This document shows positions 53,442-61,700 of a stretch of 64,000 nucleotides of DNA, one piece after another. The stretch is from Ideonella_A sakaiensis_A (GTDB taxonomy: Bacteria > Pseudomonadota > Gammaproteobacteria > Burkholderiales > Burkholderiaceae_C): the NCBI RefSeq assembly GCF_048320135.1, contig NZ_CP182947.1:3286001-3350000 (forward strand). The letters are read 5' to 3'. Numbering within the stretch: position 1 is the stretch's first letter; every line of letters starts with the position of its first letter. The position numbers and the translations under genes were made by a program. Under the pieces are notes generated by a model. It was given only the letters and a program-made list of their open reading frames with translations. It did not search any database and was not told the origin of the DNA.

Positions 53442-54454
53442 TGAACATTCTTGCGCTGTCGCTGCAATTTTTCGCCTGCGCCGCGGTGATCGGCGCCGCC
53501 GGCTTCGTGCTCAGCCGCAGCGCCGATCGGCTGGCCGGCATGCTCGGCTGGGGCCGCGGCTGGGTCGGGCTGGCACTGCTGGCGACGGTGACCTCGCTGC
53601 CCGAACTCGCGGCCGGCATCAGCGCGGTCGTCGTTGTCGATGCGCCGAATCTGGCGGTCGGCAATGCGCTTGGCGCCTGTGTCGCGAACCTCGCGTTTCT
53701 CGTCATCATCGATGCCGTGCAGCGGCACCAGCCAATCTACCGCGCCGCCGGACCGACCCAATTGCTGTCGGCCGGTTTCAGCGTCGTGATGCTCGGTTTT
53801 GTTGCGCTGAGCCTGGTCGTCGGGCGCAACAACCCGGCACTGCTGCATGTCGGCTTGTACAGCCCGTTGCTGCTCGGCTTTTATCTGCTGGCGCTGCGCA
53901 GTGTCCATGCCCACGAACGCGATCTGCTGCGGGCCTTGACCAGCAGTGGTGCCGCGCCCGAGCCTGTTGATCAGCAGATGCTGCGCCGCGAATGGCGCCG
54001 CTTCGGCCTTGCCGCGGTGGCGGTCGTCGGTGCCGGCATCTGGCTGCCGGAGGCGGCCGACCAACTGGCACAGGCGCTCGGTCTGTCGCGCAGTTTTGTC
54101 GGCACGATTTTTCTGGCGCTGGCCACCACCTTGCCGGAGATGGCGGTCACGCTGTCGGCATTGCGCATCGGTGCACTCGACATGGCGATCGGCAACCTGC
54201 TCGGCAGCAATCTGTTCAATGTGTTGATTCTTGCGATCGACGACCTGTTTTATGTTCGTGGGCCGCTGCTTGCCGACGCTTCTGCCGCCCACGGTGGCAC
54301 GGCGGTTGCGGCGATGTTGATGTCGGGGCTGGTCATCATCGGGCTCGTGATGCGGCCACAAGGGCGGGTGCTGCGGGTCACGAGCTGGATCAGCATCGGC
54401 CTGGTCGCGGCCTATGCAATCAACCTCGCGGTGATCTATCTGGCCGCAGCCTGA
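53441..54454 (+). CDS. Sodium/calcium or cation exchanger (CaCA family, YrbG/CaxA-like)
   Basis: A 337-residue membrane protein with about 10 hydrophobic segments and the two alpha-repeats of CaCA exchangers: SLPELAAGISAV with GNALGACVANL, and TTLPEMAVTLSAL with GNLLGSNLFNV. The acidic residues in both repeats bind cation. It begins at the ATG that overlaps the ATPase stop (TAATG), so it is translationally coupled; both proteins would export Ca2+ or a related cation. Confidence 0.88.
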   Translation: MNILALSLQFFACAAVIGAAGFVLSRSADRLAGMLGWGRGWVGLALLATVTSLPELAAGISAVVVVDAPNLAVGNALGACVANLAFLVIIDAVQRHQPIYRAAGPTQLLSAGFSVVMLGFVALSLVVGRNNPALLHVGLYSPLLLGFYLLALRSVHAHERDLLRALTSSGAAPEPVDQQMLRREWRRFGLAAVAVVGAGIWLPEAADQLAQALGLSRSFVGTIFLALATTLPEMAVTLSALRIGALDMAIGNLLGSNLFNVLILAIDDLFYVRGPLLADASAAHGGTAVAAMLMSGLVIIGLVMRPQGRVLRVTSWISIGLVAAYAINLAVIYLAAA

Positions 54455-54501
54455 GCGAATCGCTTGCGACACGGCAGAATCGGTCGACCAACGGAGGCTG
54501 C

Positions 54502-55404
54502 ATGTTTCGACTCGGAACCATCGTCGCGGCAACGGATTTTTCGGCGCTGGCACGCCATGCCGCGGCCCGCGCCGCGCTGCTCGCCGAGCGCGATCAATCA
54601 GCGCTGACGCTGTTGCATGTGGTGCCGGGCGGTGCGCTGCAGGAACTGCGGCAGTGGCTTGGGCACGGCTGCGCGGCTGAACGGCAGCTGCTCGCCGATG
54701 CGCAGCAGCAATTGCAGCCGCTGGCCGATGCGCTGCATCTGGCGCATCAGATCGCAGTGAGCCCGCAGATCGCCAGTGGCACGGTTCACGAGGAGATCGC
54801 AACCCATGCGGAGTCGATCGACGCTGACCTGCTCGTGCTCGGTGACCGCGGCGAAGGCTTTCTCGGCCGGCTCGGTCTCGGCTCGACCTCGGAGCGATTG
54901 CTGCGCCGCACCTCGCGCCCGGTGCTGGTGGTGCGGCAGATGCCGCAGCAGCCGTACCAGCGGGTGCTGCTGCCGCTCGATTTTTCAGCCTGGTCGGCGC
55001 CGGCGATCGACCTGGCGCGCCGCGTCGCGCCGGACGCACGGCTGGTGCTGCTGAACGTGTTCCAGGTGCCGTTTGCCGAGAAGCTGAATTTTGCCGGCGT
55101 CGACGCCGGCACCGTCGAGGTTTATCGGCAGCAGGCACGCGCTCTGGCAAGCCAGCGGCTGCACGCCGCCGCGCAGTCGGCGGGGCTGGCTGCCGGGCGC
55201 TGGGAGGCCGTCATCGTCGAAGGCGAGGCCTCGCGTTGCATCGTCGAACAGGAGCAGGAACAAGACTGCGATCTGGTCGTGCTCGGCAAACATGGCCAGT
55301 CAGTCGCCGAAGACCTGCTGCTCGGCAGCGTATCGCTGCATGTGCTGGCCGAGGGCAAGATCGACGTGCTGGTCTCGACGGCACACGCCTCAGCAGCAGA
55401 ATGA
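54502..55404 (+). CDS. Universal stress protein, two UspA domains
   Basis: A 300-residue protein with tandem Usp folds. Both carry the ATP-binding glycine motif: LGDRGEGFLGRLGLGSTSE in the first and LGKHGQSVAEDLLLGSVSL in the second. The N-terminus VAATDFSALARHA is the start of the first fold. GGAGG lies upstream of ATG 54502. Its place after an ion pump and antiporter under an FNR-like dyad recalls ANR-regulated stress genes of Pseudomonas. Confidence 0.9.
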   Translation: MFRLGTIVAATDFSALARHAAARAALLAERDQSALTLLHVVPGGALQELRQWLGHGCAAERQLLADAQQQLQPLADALHLAHQIAVSPQIASGTVHEEIATHAESIDADLLVLGDRGEGFLGRLGLGSTSERLLRRTSRPVLVVRQMPQQPYQRVLLPLDFSAWSAPAIDLARRVAPDARLVLLNVFQVPFAEKLNFAGVDAGTVEVYRQQARALASQRLHAAAQSAGLAAGRWEAVIVEGEASRCIVEQEQEQDCDLVVLGKHGQSVAEDLLLGSVSLHVLAEGKIDVLVSTAHASAAE

Positions 55405-55408
55405 AAAA

Positions 55409-55463
55409 CGCCGGGGCGGAAAACCGACCCGGCGCATTGAATCAGCCCGCCGGAACGGCGGGC
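55409..55463. terminator. Two hairpins between convergent Usp and BI-1 genes
   Basis: CGCCGGG / CCCGGCG (55409-55415 with 55428-55434) and the stronger perfect GCCCGCCG / CGGCGGGC (55445-55452 with 55456-55463, loop GAA) occupy the 73-base gap. They can terminate in both directions; T-runs are lacking. Confidence 0.5.
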
Positions 55464-55477
55464 CGGTGTTCAGCGAC

Positions 55478-56179
55478 TCACTCGTCGCGGCCGCCCATGA
55501 TGCCGAACAGCATCAGCAGCGACTGGAAGACGTTGTACAGGCTCAGGTAGACGCCCAGCGTCGCGGTGATGTAGTTGGTTTCATGGCCGTCCTGGACCCG
55601 CTTCAGGTCGTACAGGATGAAGGCCGAGAAGATGCCGATTGCCAGCACCGCCAGCGTGATCATCAGCGCGCTCGACTGGATGAAGAAATTCGCGATGCCG
55701 GCCACCAGCAGCATGATCGCGCCGATGAACAGGAATTTGCCCATCGAGCTCAGATCGCGCTTGATGATCGTCGACAGTGACGCCATGCCGAGGAAGATCG
55801 TCCCGGTGCCGGCAAACGCCATCATGATCAGGCTGGCGCCGTTCGACAGGCCGAGCACCATGCCGACGATGCGCGACAGCATCACGCCCATGAAGAAGGT
55901 GAACGCAAGCAGGATAGGAACGCCGGCCGCCGAGTTCTTCGTCTTCTCGATCGCGAACATGAAGGCAAATGCGCCGCCGAGGAAGACGACCAGGCCGATG
56001 CCGCCGGACATAACACTGGCCAGGCCGGTCGCCATGCCGACCCAGGCGCCGAGCACCGTCGGAACCATCGACAGCGCGAGCAGCCAATAGGTATTGCGCA
56101 GCACGCGGTTGCGTTGGGCAACCGACTGGCCGAGGCTGCCGGTATCGAACGCGCCGGTGCCAATTTGTTGCAGGTTCAT
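55478..56179 (-). CDS. Bax inhibitor-1 / YccA family membrane protein
   Basis: A 233-residue protein with seven hydrophobic segments (LLALSMVPTVLGAWVG; GGIGLVVFLGGAFAFM; GVPILLAFTFFMGVML and so on). Members act as pH-sensitive Ca2+ leak channels or FtsH modulators. The C-terminal polar end FGIMGGRDE is conserved in YccA-like proteins. The gene starts with MNLQQIGTGAFDTG. A palindrome (56233-56250) stands 54 bases upstream. Confidence 0.88.
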   Translation of the reverse strand: MNLQQIGTGAFDTGSLGQSVAQRNRVLRNTYWLLALSMVPTVLGAWVGMATGLASVMSGGIGLVVFLGGAFAFMFAIEKTKNSAAGVPILLAFTFFMGVMLSRIVGMVLGLSNGASLIMMAFAGTGTIFLGMASLSTIIKRDLSSMGKFLFIGAIMLLVAGIANFFIQSSALMITLAVLAIGIFSAFILYDLKRVQDGHETNYITATLGVYLSLYNVFQSLLMLFGIMGGRDE

Positions 56180-56232
56180 CGTGATTCCCTCAGGAAAGTG
56201 TTTCTGATCGCGCCAATATAGGCCAGTCGATG

Positions 56233-56250
56233 ATTCGCGAAAATGCGAAT
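56233..56250. promoter_or_regulatory. Palindromic site upstream of BI-1 (NhaR-site-like)
   Basis: ATTCGCGAAAATGCGAAT is a dyad with 6-bp arms and a 6-base AT-rich centre. It matches the palindrome upstream of terC (57107-57124) over TTCGYGWAAATRCGAA, and lies 54-71 bases upstream of BI-1, as the other lies 49-66 bases upstream of terC. Confidence 0.5.
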
Positions 56251-56265
56251 GTTGCGAAGTCTGGG

Positions 56266-56293
56266 ATCGCGGAAATCTGATGATTTCCGCGAT
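56266..56293. terminator. Hairpin between terC and BI-1
   Basis: A perfect 12-bp stem ATCGCGGAAATC / GATTTCCGCGAT with a 4-base TGAT loop lies just downstream of the terC stop. It probably limits read-through from terC into BI-1. No U-tract follows. Confidence 0.6.
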
Positions 56294-56299
56294 TAGCGA

Positions 56300-57058
56300 T
56301 CAGGCCGCCGACCGGCCTGCCTCCAGCGCGCGTCGCTTCGCGCGCTGGCGGATGTTCAACGCCTCGACCGCCAGCGAGAATGCCATCGCCGCGTAGATGT
56401 AGCCCTTCGGCATGTGCACGTCGAATGCTTCGGCGGTCAACGCCATGCCGACCATCACCAGGAAGGCCAGTGCCAGCACCTTGACCGACGGATGGCGTTC
56501 GACGAATTCGCCGATCGGCTTCGCGGCAAACAGCATCACGCCGACGGCGACGATGATCGCAGCGATCATCACGCCGATTTCTTCGACCATGCCGACCGCG
56601 GTGATCACCGAGTCGAGCGAAAAGACGATGTCGAGCACGGCGATCTGGCCGATCACGCCCCAGAACACGCCCTTCTTGGCAGCTTCGTTCGCAGTCACCG
56701 AGCCATCGACGTTGTCCAGTTCCTTCGCCTCGACTTCAATGAAGATTTCGTGCGACGCCTTGTAGAGCAGGAACAGGCCGCCGAACAGCAGCACCAGGTC
56801 ACGCCCGCTGATGTCCTGCTGCAGCACAGTGAACAGGTTTTCGGTCAGACCCATGACCCAGGTCAGCGAGAACAGCAGCGCCAGCCGCGACAACATTGCA
56901 AAACCGAGGCCGAGGCGGCGGGCAAGGTCGCGTTGCTCGGCCGGCAAGCGGGCCACGAGGATCGAGATGAAGATGATGTTGTCGATACCGAGCACGATTT
57001 CGAGTGCGGTCAGCATCGCGAACGCGATCCAGAGATTGGGGTCCAGCAGGAAGTCCAT
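56300..57058 (-). CDS. TerC family integral membrane protein
   Basis: A 252-residue membrane protein with about seven hydrophobic segments. The conserved TerC acidic motifs EIVLGIDNIIFI (first half) and IVFSLDSVITAVG (second half) hold the metal-binding Asp residues. Members export manganese or other metals (Alx, YceF) or confer tellurite resistance. No yybP-ykoY manganese riboswitch is present upstream: only 108 bases separate it from nhaR. A TTTACA -35-like hexamer on its strand overlaps the palindrome 57107-57124. Confidence 0.88.
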   Translation of the reverse strand: MDFLLDPNLWIAFAMLTALEIVLGIDNIIFISILVARLPAEQRDLARRLGLGFAMLSRLALLFSLTWVMGLTENLFTVLQQDISGRDLVLLFGGLFLLYKASHEIFIEVEAKELDNVDGSVTANEAAKKGVFWGVIGQIAVLDIVFSLDSVITAVGMVEEIGVMIAAIIVAVGVMLFAAKPIGEFVERHPSVKVLALAFLVMVGMALTAEAFDVHMPKGYIYAAMAFSLAVEALNIRQRAKRRALEAGRSAA

Positions 57059-57106
57059 GACGAGCGGGCGGAATGAGTCGAAGGTTGGAGATTAATAAGG
57101 GTTTCG

Positions 57107-57124
57107 TTTCGTGTAAATACGAAA
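57107..57124. promoter_or_regulatory. Palindrome between terC and nhaR, putative NhaR/LysR site
   Basis: TTTCGTGTAAATACGAAA has 6-bp perfect arms around GTAAAT and contains the T-N11-A LysR pattern. It is 43 bases before the nhaR start and 49 before terC, and covers the TTTACA -35-like element of terC. Confidence 0.55.
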
Positions 57125-57166
57125 ATTGACCGCCTCACTGCGGAAAAACCGTACCATGCAGGGACG

Positions 57167-58063
57167 ATGAACTTCAAGCACCTGCACTATTTCTGGGCCG
57201 CGGCGAAGGCCGGCGGCATTGTCCGCGCCGGCGAGCAACTGCACATCTCGCCGCAGACGCTGTCCGGCCAGATCAAGCTGCTCGAGGAAAGGCTGGGCTG
57301 TGCGCTGTTCCGCAAGGTCGGGCGCAACCTCGAGCTGACCGACGAGGGCCGGATTGCCCTCGGTTATGCCGAACAGATCTTCGCGCTTGGCTCCGAACTC
57401 GAGTCGAGCATCGGCAAGGGTGGGCGCGGCACGCGGCCGCTCGATTTCCGTGTCGGCATCGCCGATTCGGTGCCGAAGGCGATCGCCTACCGGCTGCTTG
57501 AACCGGCGCTGGCGATGGACGAGCCGGTGCACCTGATCTGCCACGAAAGCAAATTCCAGGATCTGCTCGGGCAACTGGCGGTGCACCGGCTCGATCTGGT
57601 GATCGCCGACGAGCCGATTGGCCGCGACGTCAGCGTCAGGGCCTACAACCACCTGCTTGGCTCGACCGCGATGAGTTTTTTTGCGACACCGGCGCTGAAG
57701 CGTTCGTTGACCGGTGAATTTCCGCAATGCCTCGACGGTGCGCCGATGCTGCTGCAGGGCTCGGCGTCGGCGATGCGCGCGCGTTTCGATTTCTGGCTTG
57801 CGACGCACCGGATCCGGCCGGTCGCGATCGGCGAATTCGACGATGCCGCGCTGATGAAAGCCTTTGGCGCCGAGGGCCGGGGCGTCTTCATGGCGCCAAC
57901 CGTGCTCGAATCGGAAACCGCCGCGCAGTACGGCGTGCGGGTGGTCGGCCGCACCGACGAGCTGATCGAGGAATTTCATGCGATCTCGGTCGATCGCCGC
58001 ATCACCCACCCATGTGTCGTCGCGATCACCCGCTGTGCGCGTGAACAGTTGGCCGACCATTGA
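57167..58063 (+). CDS. nhaR: LysR family regulator NhaR
   Basis: A 298-residue LTTR. The N-terminus MNFKHLHYFWAAAKAGGIVR and the HTH block AGEQLHISPQTLSGQIKLLE (about 25-45) are typical of NhaR, the Na+/pH-responsive activator of nhaA and pga genes in E. coli. The C-terminal effector domain spans about 90-290. No nhaA gene is in the window; divergent terC is the nearest candidate target. Confidence 0.88.
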   Translation: MNFKHLHYFWAAAKAGGIVRAGEQLHISPQTLSGQIKLLEERLGCALFRKVGRNLELTDEGRIALGYAEQIFALGSELESSIGKGGRGTRPLDFRVGIADSVPKAIAYRLLEPALAMDEPVHLICHESKFQDLLGQLAVHRLDLVIADEPIGRDVSVRAYNHLLGSTAMSFFATPALKRSLTGEFPQCLDGAPMLLQGSASAMRARFDFWLATHRIRPVAIGEFDDAALMKAFGAEGRGVFMAPTVLESETAAQYGVRVVGRTDELIEEFHAISVDRRITHPCVVAITRCAREQLADH

Positions 58064-58089
58064 CGGTTGGCAAACCGGGTCGACCTCGC

Positions 58090-58980
58090 TCAGCCCATCC
58101 ATTGCAGGTCGAGCACCGCTTCGGCAAATGCCGATGGCGCTTCCTGCGGCAGGTTGTGGCCGGCGCCGGCGATCATCCGGTGCTCGTGCGGGCCGGCAAA
58201 CTGGCCGGCGTGGCAGGCCGTTCCGCCGATCGTCATCACACCGTCGTCGATGCCGTCGAGCGTGATCGCCGGCACGCCGATCTTCGGCTGGGCGGCGAGC
58301 TGCCGTTCGGACTCTTCATGGCGGGGGTCGCCTGCCACCAGCGCAAAGCGGTGCCGGTAGGAATGGATCACGACCTCGACGAAATCCGGGTTGTCGAACG
58401 ACTGCGCACTGAGCGCAAACGTCGTCTCGTCGAAACCCCAGGTCGGTGACCACTGCTGCCAGAGCAGCCTGCACAAGGCGCGGCGGTCGTGGTTCAAGGC
58501 GGCGCGGCCGCGTTCACCGTGGAAATAGTACTGGTACCACAGCCGCCATTCCTGCTCGGGCGCCGTCGGCTCGCCAGAGCGGGCGATATCCTGGATGTTG
58601 TAGCCGTTGACCGATACCAGCCCCTTGACCCGCTGCGGCCACAGCGCGGCGACGATGCAGGCGGCGCGCCCGCCCCAGTCGTAGCCGGCGACGATCGCCT
58701 GCTCGATCTGCAGCGCATCGAGCAATGCCAGCAAGTCGTGCGCAAGGGCCGCCTGCTGGCCCGAGCGCAGCGTCTGCGGATCGGCGAAACGGGTCGGCCC
58801 GAAGCCGCGCAACCACGGCACGATGACGCGGTAGCCGGCATTGGCCAGCCGTGGCGCGACGTCCTGATAGGCCTGCACGTCATAGGGAAAGCCATGCAGC
58901 AGGATCACCGGCGGGCCATCGCGGTCACCGCTTTCGAGATAGGCAACGTTCAGGTCACCGGCATCGACGAACAAGGGCAT
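58090..58980 (-). CDS. Alpha/beta hydrolase of the epoxide hydrolase / haloalkane dehalogenase type
   Basis: A 296-residue protein with an Asp nucleophile in AGYDWGGRA (D101), oxyanion HGFPYD (29-34) and a C-terminal histidine in AGAGHNLPQEAP. The GYDWGG motif marks the Asp-nucleophile class, which opens epoxides or dehalogenates. The cap helix region (about 130-200) is Trp/Tyr-rich. ATG 58980 has GGAG 7 bases upstream; a GTG two codons earlier is less likely. Substrate unknown. Confidence 0.85.
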   Translation of the reverse strand: MPLFVDAGDLNVAYLESGDRDGPPVILLHGFPYDVQAYQDVAPRLANAGYRVIVPWLRGFGPTRFADPQTLRSGQQAALAHDLLALLDALQIEQAIVAGYDWGGRAACIVAALWPQRVKGLVSVNGYNIQDIARSGEPTAPEQEWRLWYQYYFHGERGRAALNHDRRALCRLLWQQWSPTWGFDETTFALSAQSFDNPDFVEVVIHSYRHRFALVAGDPRHEESERQLAAQPKIGVPAITLDGIDDGVMTIGGTACHAGQFAGPHEHRMIAGAGHNLPQEAPSAFAEAVLDLQWMG

Positions 58981-59023
58981 CAGCACGCTCCGTCAAATGC
59001 GATGCAGCCTGTGCGCGGCAGCA

Positions 59024-59779
59024 TCAATTCCACAACTCGCCGAGCGGCACATCGGAACCGAAGCGGTGCGCAACCTGCGCCTGCAGCAATTCGGCCGATG
59101 CCAGCGCGTCGGTCGGCGCATGGTGCGGCCGGTAACGCGGCAGCCCGTAGCGGCGCCGGCTGTCGGCCAGGCGGATCGAGACCCGCGGTGGCCGGCGCCC
59201 ACGCAACCGGTCGAGCAGGCGGATGCGTTGGCGGCGGTGCAGCCTCGCCTCAAGTTCCATCGTGTCGATGACCGGAAACTCGATGCCCTCGTTGATCCGG
59301 CTGCGCAAGGCCTGGTCGAGAAACTGGCGCTCGATGTCTCGGCAATGCACGATCATCACCTGGCCGGCCATCGCCTCGAGCAGTTCACCGAGAATGTCGT
59401 TCAGGTCCGGCGCCTGCTGCACCTGCGAGTCGGTGATGCCGTGGATCGTCACCGATTCGGCGCCGAGCGCGACCCGCGGCTTCAGGATCCATTGCCGCGA
59501 CAGGCTGGCGCGGATGCGCTGCAGGTCCATCGGCACCAGCCCGATGCTGACGATGCCGTCGCGCACCGGATCGAGGCCGGTCGTCTCGATGTCCATCGCC
59601 AGCAGCGGCGCTGCGTTCAATGGTGTCGTCGCCGGCGGCGCGCCTGCGGCGTAATAGTCGCGCAGCCGGCTGTCCTTCGCGCTTGTTGCCAGCGCAGCAA
59701 ATCGCTCCGGCCAGTTCGGTGCCGTGCCTCGATCGTTCGGCCGATTCGAATCCTGGCGGAGCAGTCCGGCATGCAGCAT
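59024..59779 (-). CDS. DEDDh 3'-5' exonuclease, DNA polymerase III epsilon-like
   Basis: A 251-residue exonuclease-fold protein. Exo I is AMDIETTGLD (D63 and E65), with Exo II and III visible further on, the last containing the PRYRPHHAPTDALASAELL segment with the catalytic histidine and aspartate. It may trim DNA or RNA or small oligonucleotides. It lies 7 bases after the DUF294 gene stop, so it is co-transcribed with it. Confidence 0.88.
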   Translation of the reverse strand: MLHAGLLRQDSNRPNDRGTAPNWPERFAALATSAKDSRLRDYYAAGAPPATTPLNAAPLLAMDIETTGLDPVRDGIVSIGLVPMDLQRIRASLSRQWILKPRVALGAESVTIHGITDSQVQQAPDLNDILGELLEAMAGQVMIVHCRDIERQFLDQALRSRINEGIEFPVIDTMELEARLHRRQRIRLLDRLRGRRPPRVSIRLADSRRRYGLPRYRPHHAPTDALASAELLQAQVAHRFGSDVPLGELWN

Positions 59780-59786
59780 CGCGGCG

Positions 59787-61679
59787 TCAGACAGCCCGGC
59801 CCGGCTGGTAACGGAATTTCAGGAAGGTCTGCGCTTCGGCAAGGATCATGAAGGCATCCCGCAGGTTCTTGCGCTCGAAGGCGGACAATTTGTCCGGCTC
59901 GATGCTGTTGCCGGGCTCGAGGCCGGCGGCCAGGTCGTCGGCCTGGTTGCGGATGCGCACCGTCGAGATGAATTCGAGGGTGTCGTGCAGATCCTGGCCG
60001 CGGCCCGGCGGCAACACATTGGCCGCGATCACGTCCTGCAATCGCTCGAAGGAATTGAGCGACTGCGATCCGATCGACAGCGCATGAATGCGGATCAGGT
60101 CGGTCATCGGCGCAGTGCCGCGCCGCTTCAGGTTGATCGCCTGGCTGTGCCGACCGTCGGCCTCGACGACAAAATCCTTGAAAAAGCCGATCGGCGGGGT
60201 GCGCAGCAGCGCATTGCGCGCCATCGACGCCAGAAATCGGGACTGGCCCTTGGCCTTCTGCGCAATCAGTGCGCGCAGCCGCTCCGCCCATTCGACGCGC
60301 CCCCAGACGCCATCGATGTCGAAGAAGATGTTGCTGTCGAGCAGCGATTGCGCGGTCGGCTGCTCGATCCAGCGGCTGAACTGCGCTTCCCAGACGCGCA
60401 GCGGCTGGCGCCACTGCGAATTGGTCGCCATCACGCCGCCGGTGCAATAGCTGTAGCCGCAGCGCGCCAGACCGTCGCTGACGAAACTCGCCAGCCGGCT
60501 GAAATAGTCGTCATGGAGCGCCGGATCGAAGCGGTTGTCGAGCACCATCGCATTGTCCTGATCGGTCACGACCAGCTGCTCGTGCCTGGCCATCGAACCG
60601 AGCGCCAGAAAGCAGTACGGCACCGGTGGGGGTCCGAACTCGGCCTCGCCGAGCTCGAGCAGCCGTTGCTTGAAGCTGCGGCCGATCACCGCCATCGAGC
60701 TGCCGATCATCCGCGAGCTGGCGTCTTCCTGGACCATGCGCAGAAAGCTCGCACGCACATCGCTCGTCAACGCAGCCAGTTCGTCGACGTTCGTTTGCCT
60801 GAAGATGCTGCTGACGACAAACAGGCTGCTGCGCGATTCGTAGTGCAGCACGTCGGACAAGGCAACGACGCCGATCGGCTGCTGGCGGCGCAGCACCGGC
60901 AGGTGGTGAACGTTGCGACGCAGCATCTGCAGCATCGCTTCGAAGACCAGCTGGTTGTGTTCGATCGTCACCAGGTCGGCCGACATGATGCGGCTGACCG
61001 GCGTGTCATAGGAAAGCCCTTCGGCAACCAGCCGGTTGCGGATGTCGCGATCGGTGACGATGCCGACCAGCCCGCCGCTTGCCGTTGCGCCATTGCCGGT
61101 GGTGACTGCCGGATCGACGATCAGCAGCGATGAAACACGCTGTTCGGCCATCAGTCGAGCCGCATCGAGTGCAGTCGCCGAAGCATCCAGCGTCACCAGC
61201 TCGCGGCCGAGCAGATGATCGACGGTCGCCGACAACAGCTGGTTCGACTCCTCGCGCCGCGACACCACCTGGCGCAGCCGCGTCCTGTCCTCGACTTCGA
61301 CCAGGTCGGCAAAGCCTTCGTTGTTTTCGAACAGGTCGGTGAAGACCGTTTCCGGAATCAGGTACAGCAGGGTGTCTTCGATCGCGGTGACCGGGAAGCG
61401 CACCCGCTTGCGCTGCTGCAGCAGCCCCGCCTCGCCGAAATAGCCGCCTTCGGTCAGGCGGTTGTAGAGGCTGCCGTCGCGGCGGAACACCTCGACCGCG
61501 CCACTGCGAACGACATGCCAGTATTCAGCCTGCTGGCCGAATTCGACGATCGGCGTGCCGGCCTTGAAATAGCGCACATCGACCGAGCGCGCAACTTTCT
61601 CCAGCGCCTCCTCGGGCAAGCCGTCGAACGGCGGATAACGCCGCAGGAATTCGAGGACCTCGATCTGTTCGTCCTGCAT
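59787..61679 (-). CDS. DUF294 putative nucleotidyltransferase with cyclic-nucleotide and CBS domains
   Basis: A 630-residue modular signalling protein. Residues about 10-130 form a cNMP-binding domain (GGYFGEAGLLQQRKRVRFPV); about 160-290 hold a CBS pair; about 300-440 the DUF294 nucleotidyltransferase domain with GSMARHEQ and TDQDNAMV, where GS and DxD match polymerase-beta-like chemistry; the C-terminal DUF294_C helix domain ends with KFRYQPGRAV. No transmembrane segment. Such proteins often sit with a solute transporter and an exonuclease, as here. The substrate nucleotide and target are unknown. Confidence 0.85.
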   Translation of the reverse strand: MQDEQIEVLEFLRRYPPFDGLPEEALEKVARSVDVRYFKAGTPIVEFGQQAEYWHVVRSGAVEVFRRDGSLYNRLTEGGYFGEAGLLQQRKRVRFPVTAIEDTLLYLIPETVFTDLFENNEGFADLVEVEDRTRLRQVVSRREESNQLLSATVDHLLGRELVTLDASATALDAARLMAEQRVSSLLIVDPAVTTGNGATASGGLVGIVTDRDIRNRLVAEGLSYDTPVSRIMSADLVTIEHNQLVFEAMLQMLRRNVHHLPVLRRQQPIGVVALSDVLHYESRSSLFVVSSIFRQTNVDELAALTSDVRASFLRMVQEDASSRMIGSSMAVIGRSFKQRLLELGEAEFGPPPVPYCFLALGSMARHEQLVVTDQDNAMVLDNRFDPALHDDYFSRLASFVSDGLARCGYSYCTGGVMATNSQWRQPLRVWEAQFSRWIEQPTAQSLLDSNIFFDIDGVWGRVEWAERLRALIAQKAKGQSRFLASMARNALLRTPPIGFFKDFVVEADGRHSQAINLKRRGTAPMTDLIRIHALSIGSQSLNSFERLQDVIAANVLPPGRGQDLHDTLEFISTVRIRNQADDLAAGLEPGNSIEPDKLSAFERKNLRDAFMILAEAQTFLKFRYQPGRAV

Positions 61680-61700
61680 GCGTCGGCCGCCGTTTGTCGG

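Noticed and set aside
57059..57166. A yybP-ykoY manganese riboswitch upstream of terC
   Set aside because: Only 108 bases lie between terC and nhaR, and no paired-arm structure of that class is visible; the region is better explained by a palindromic operator.
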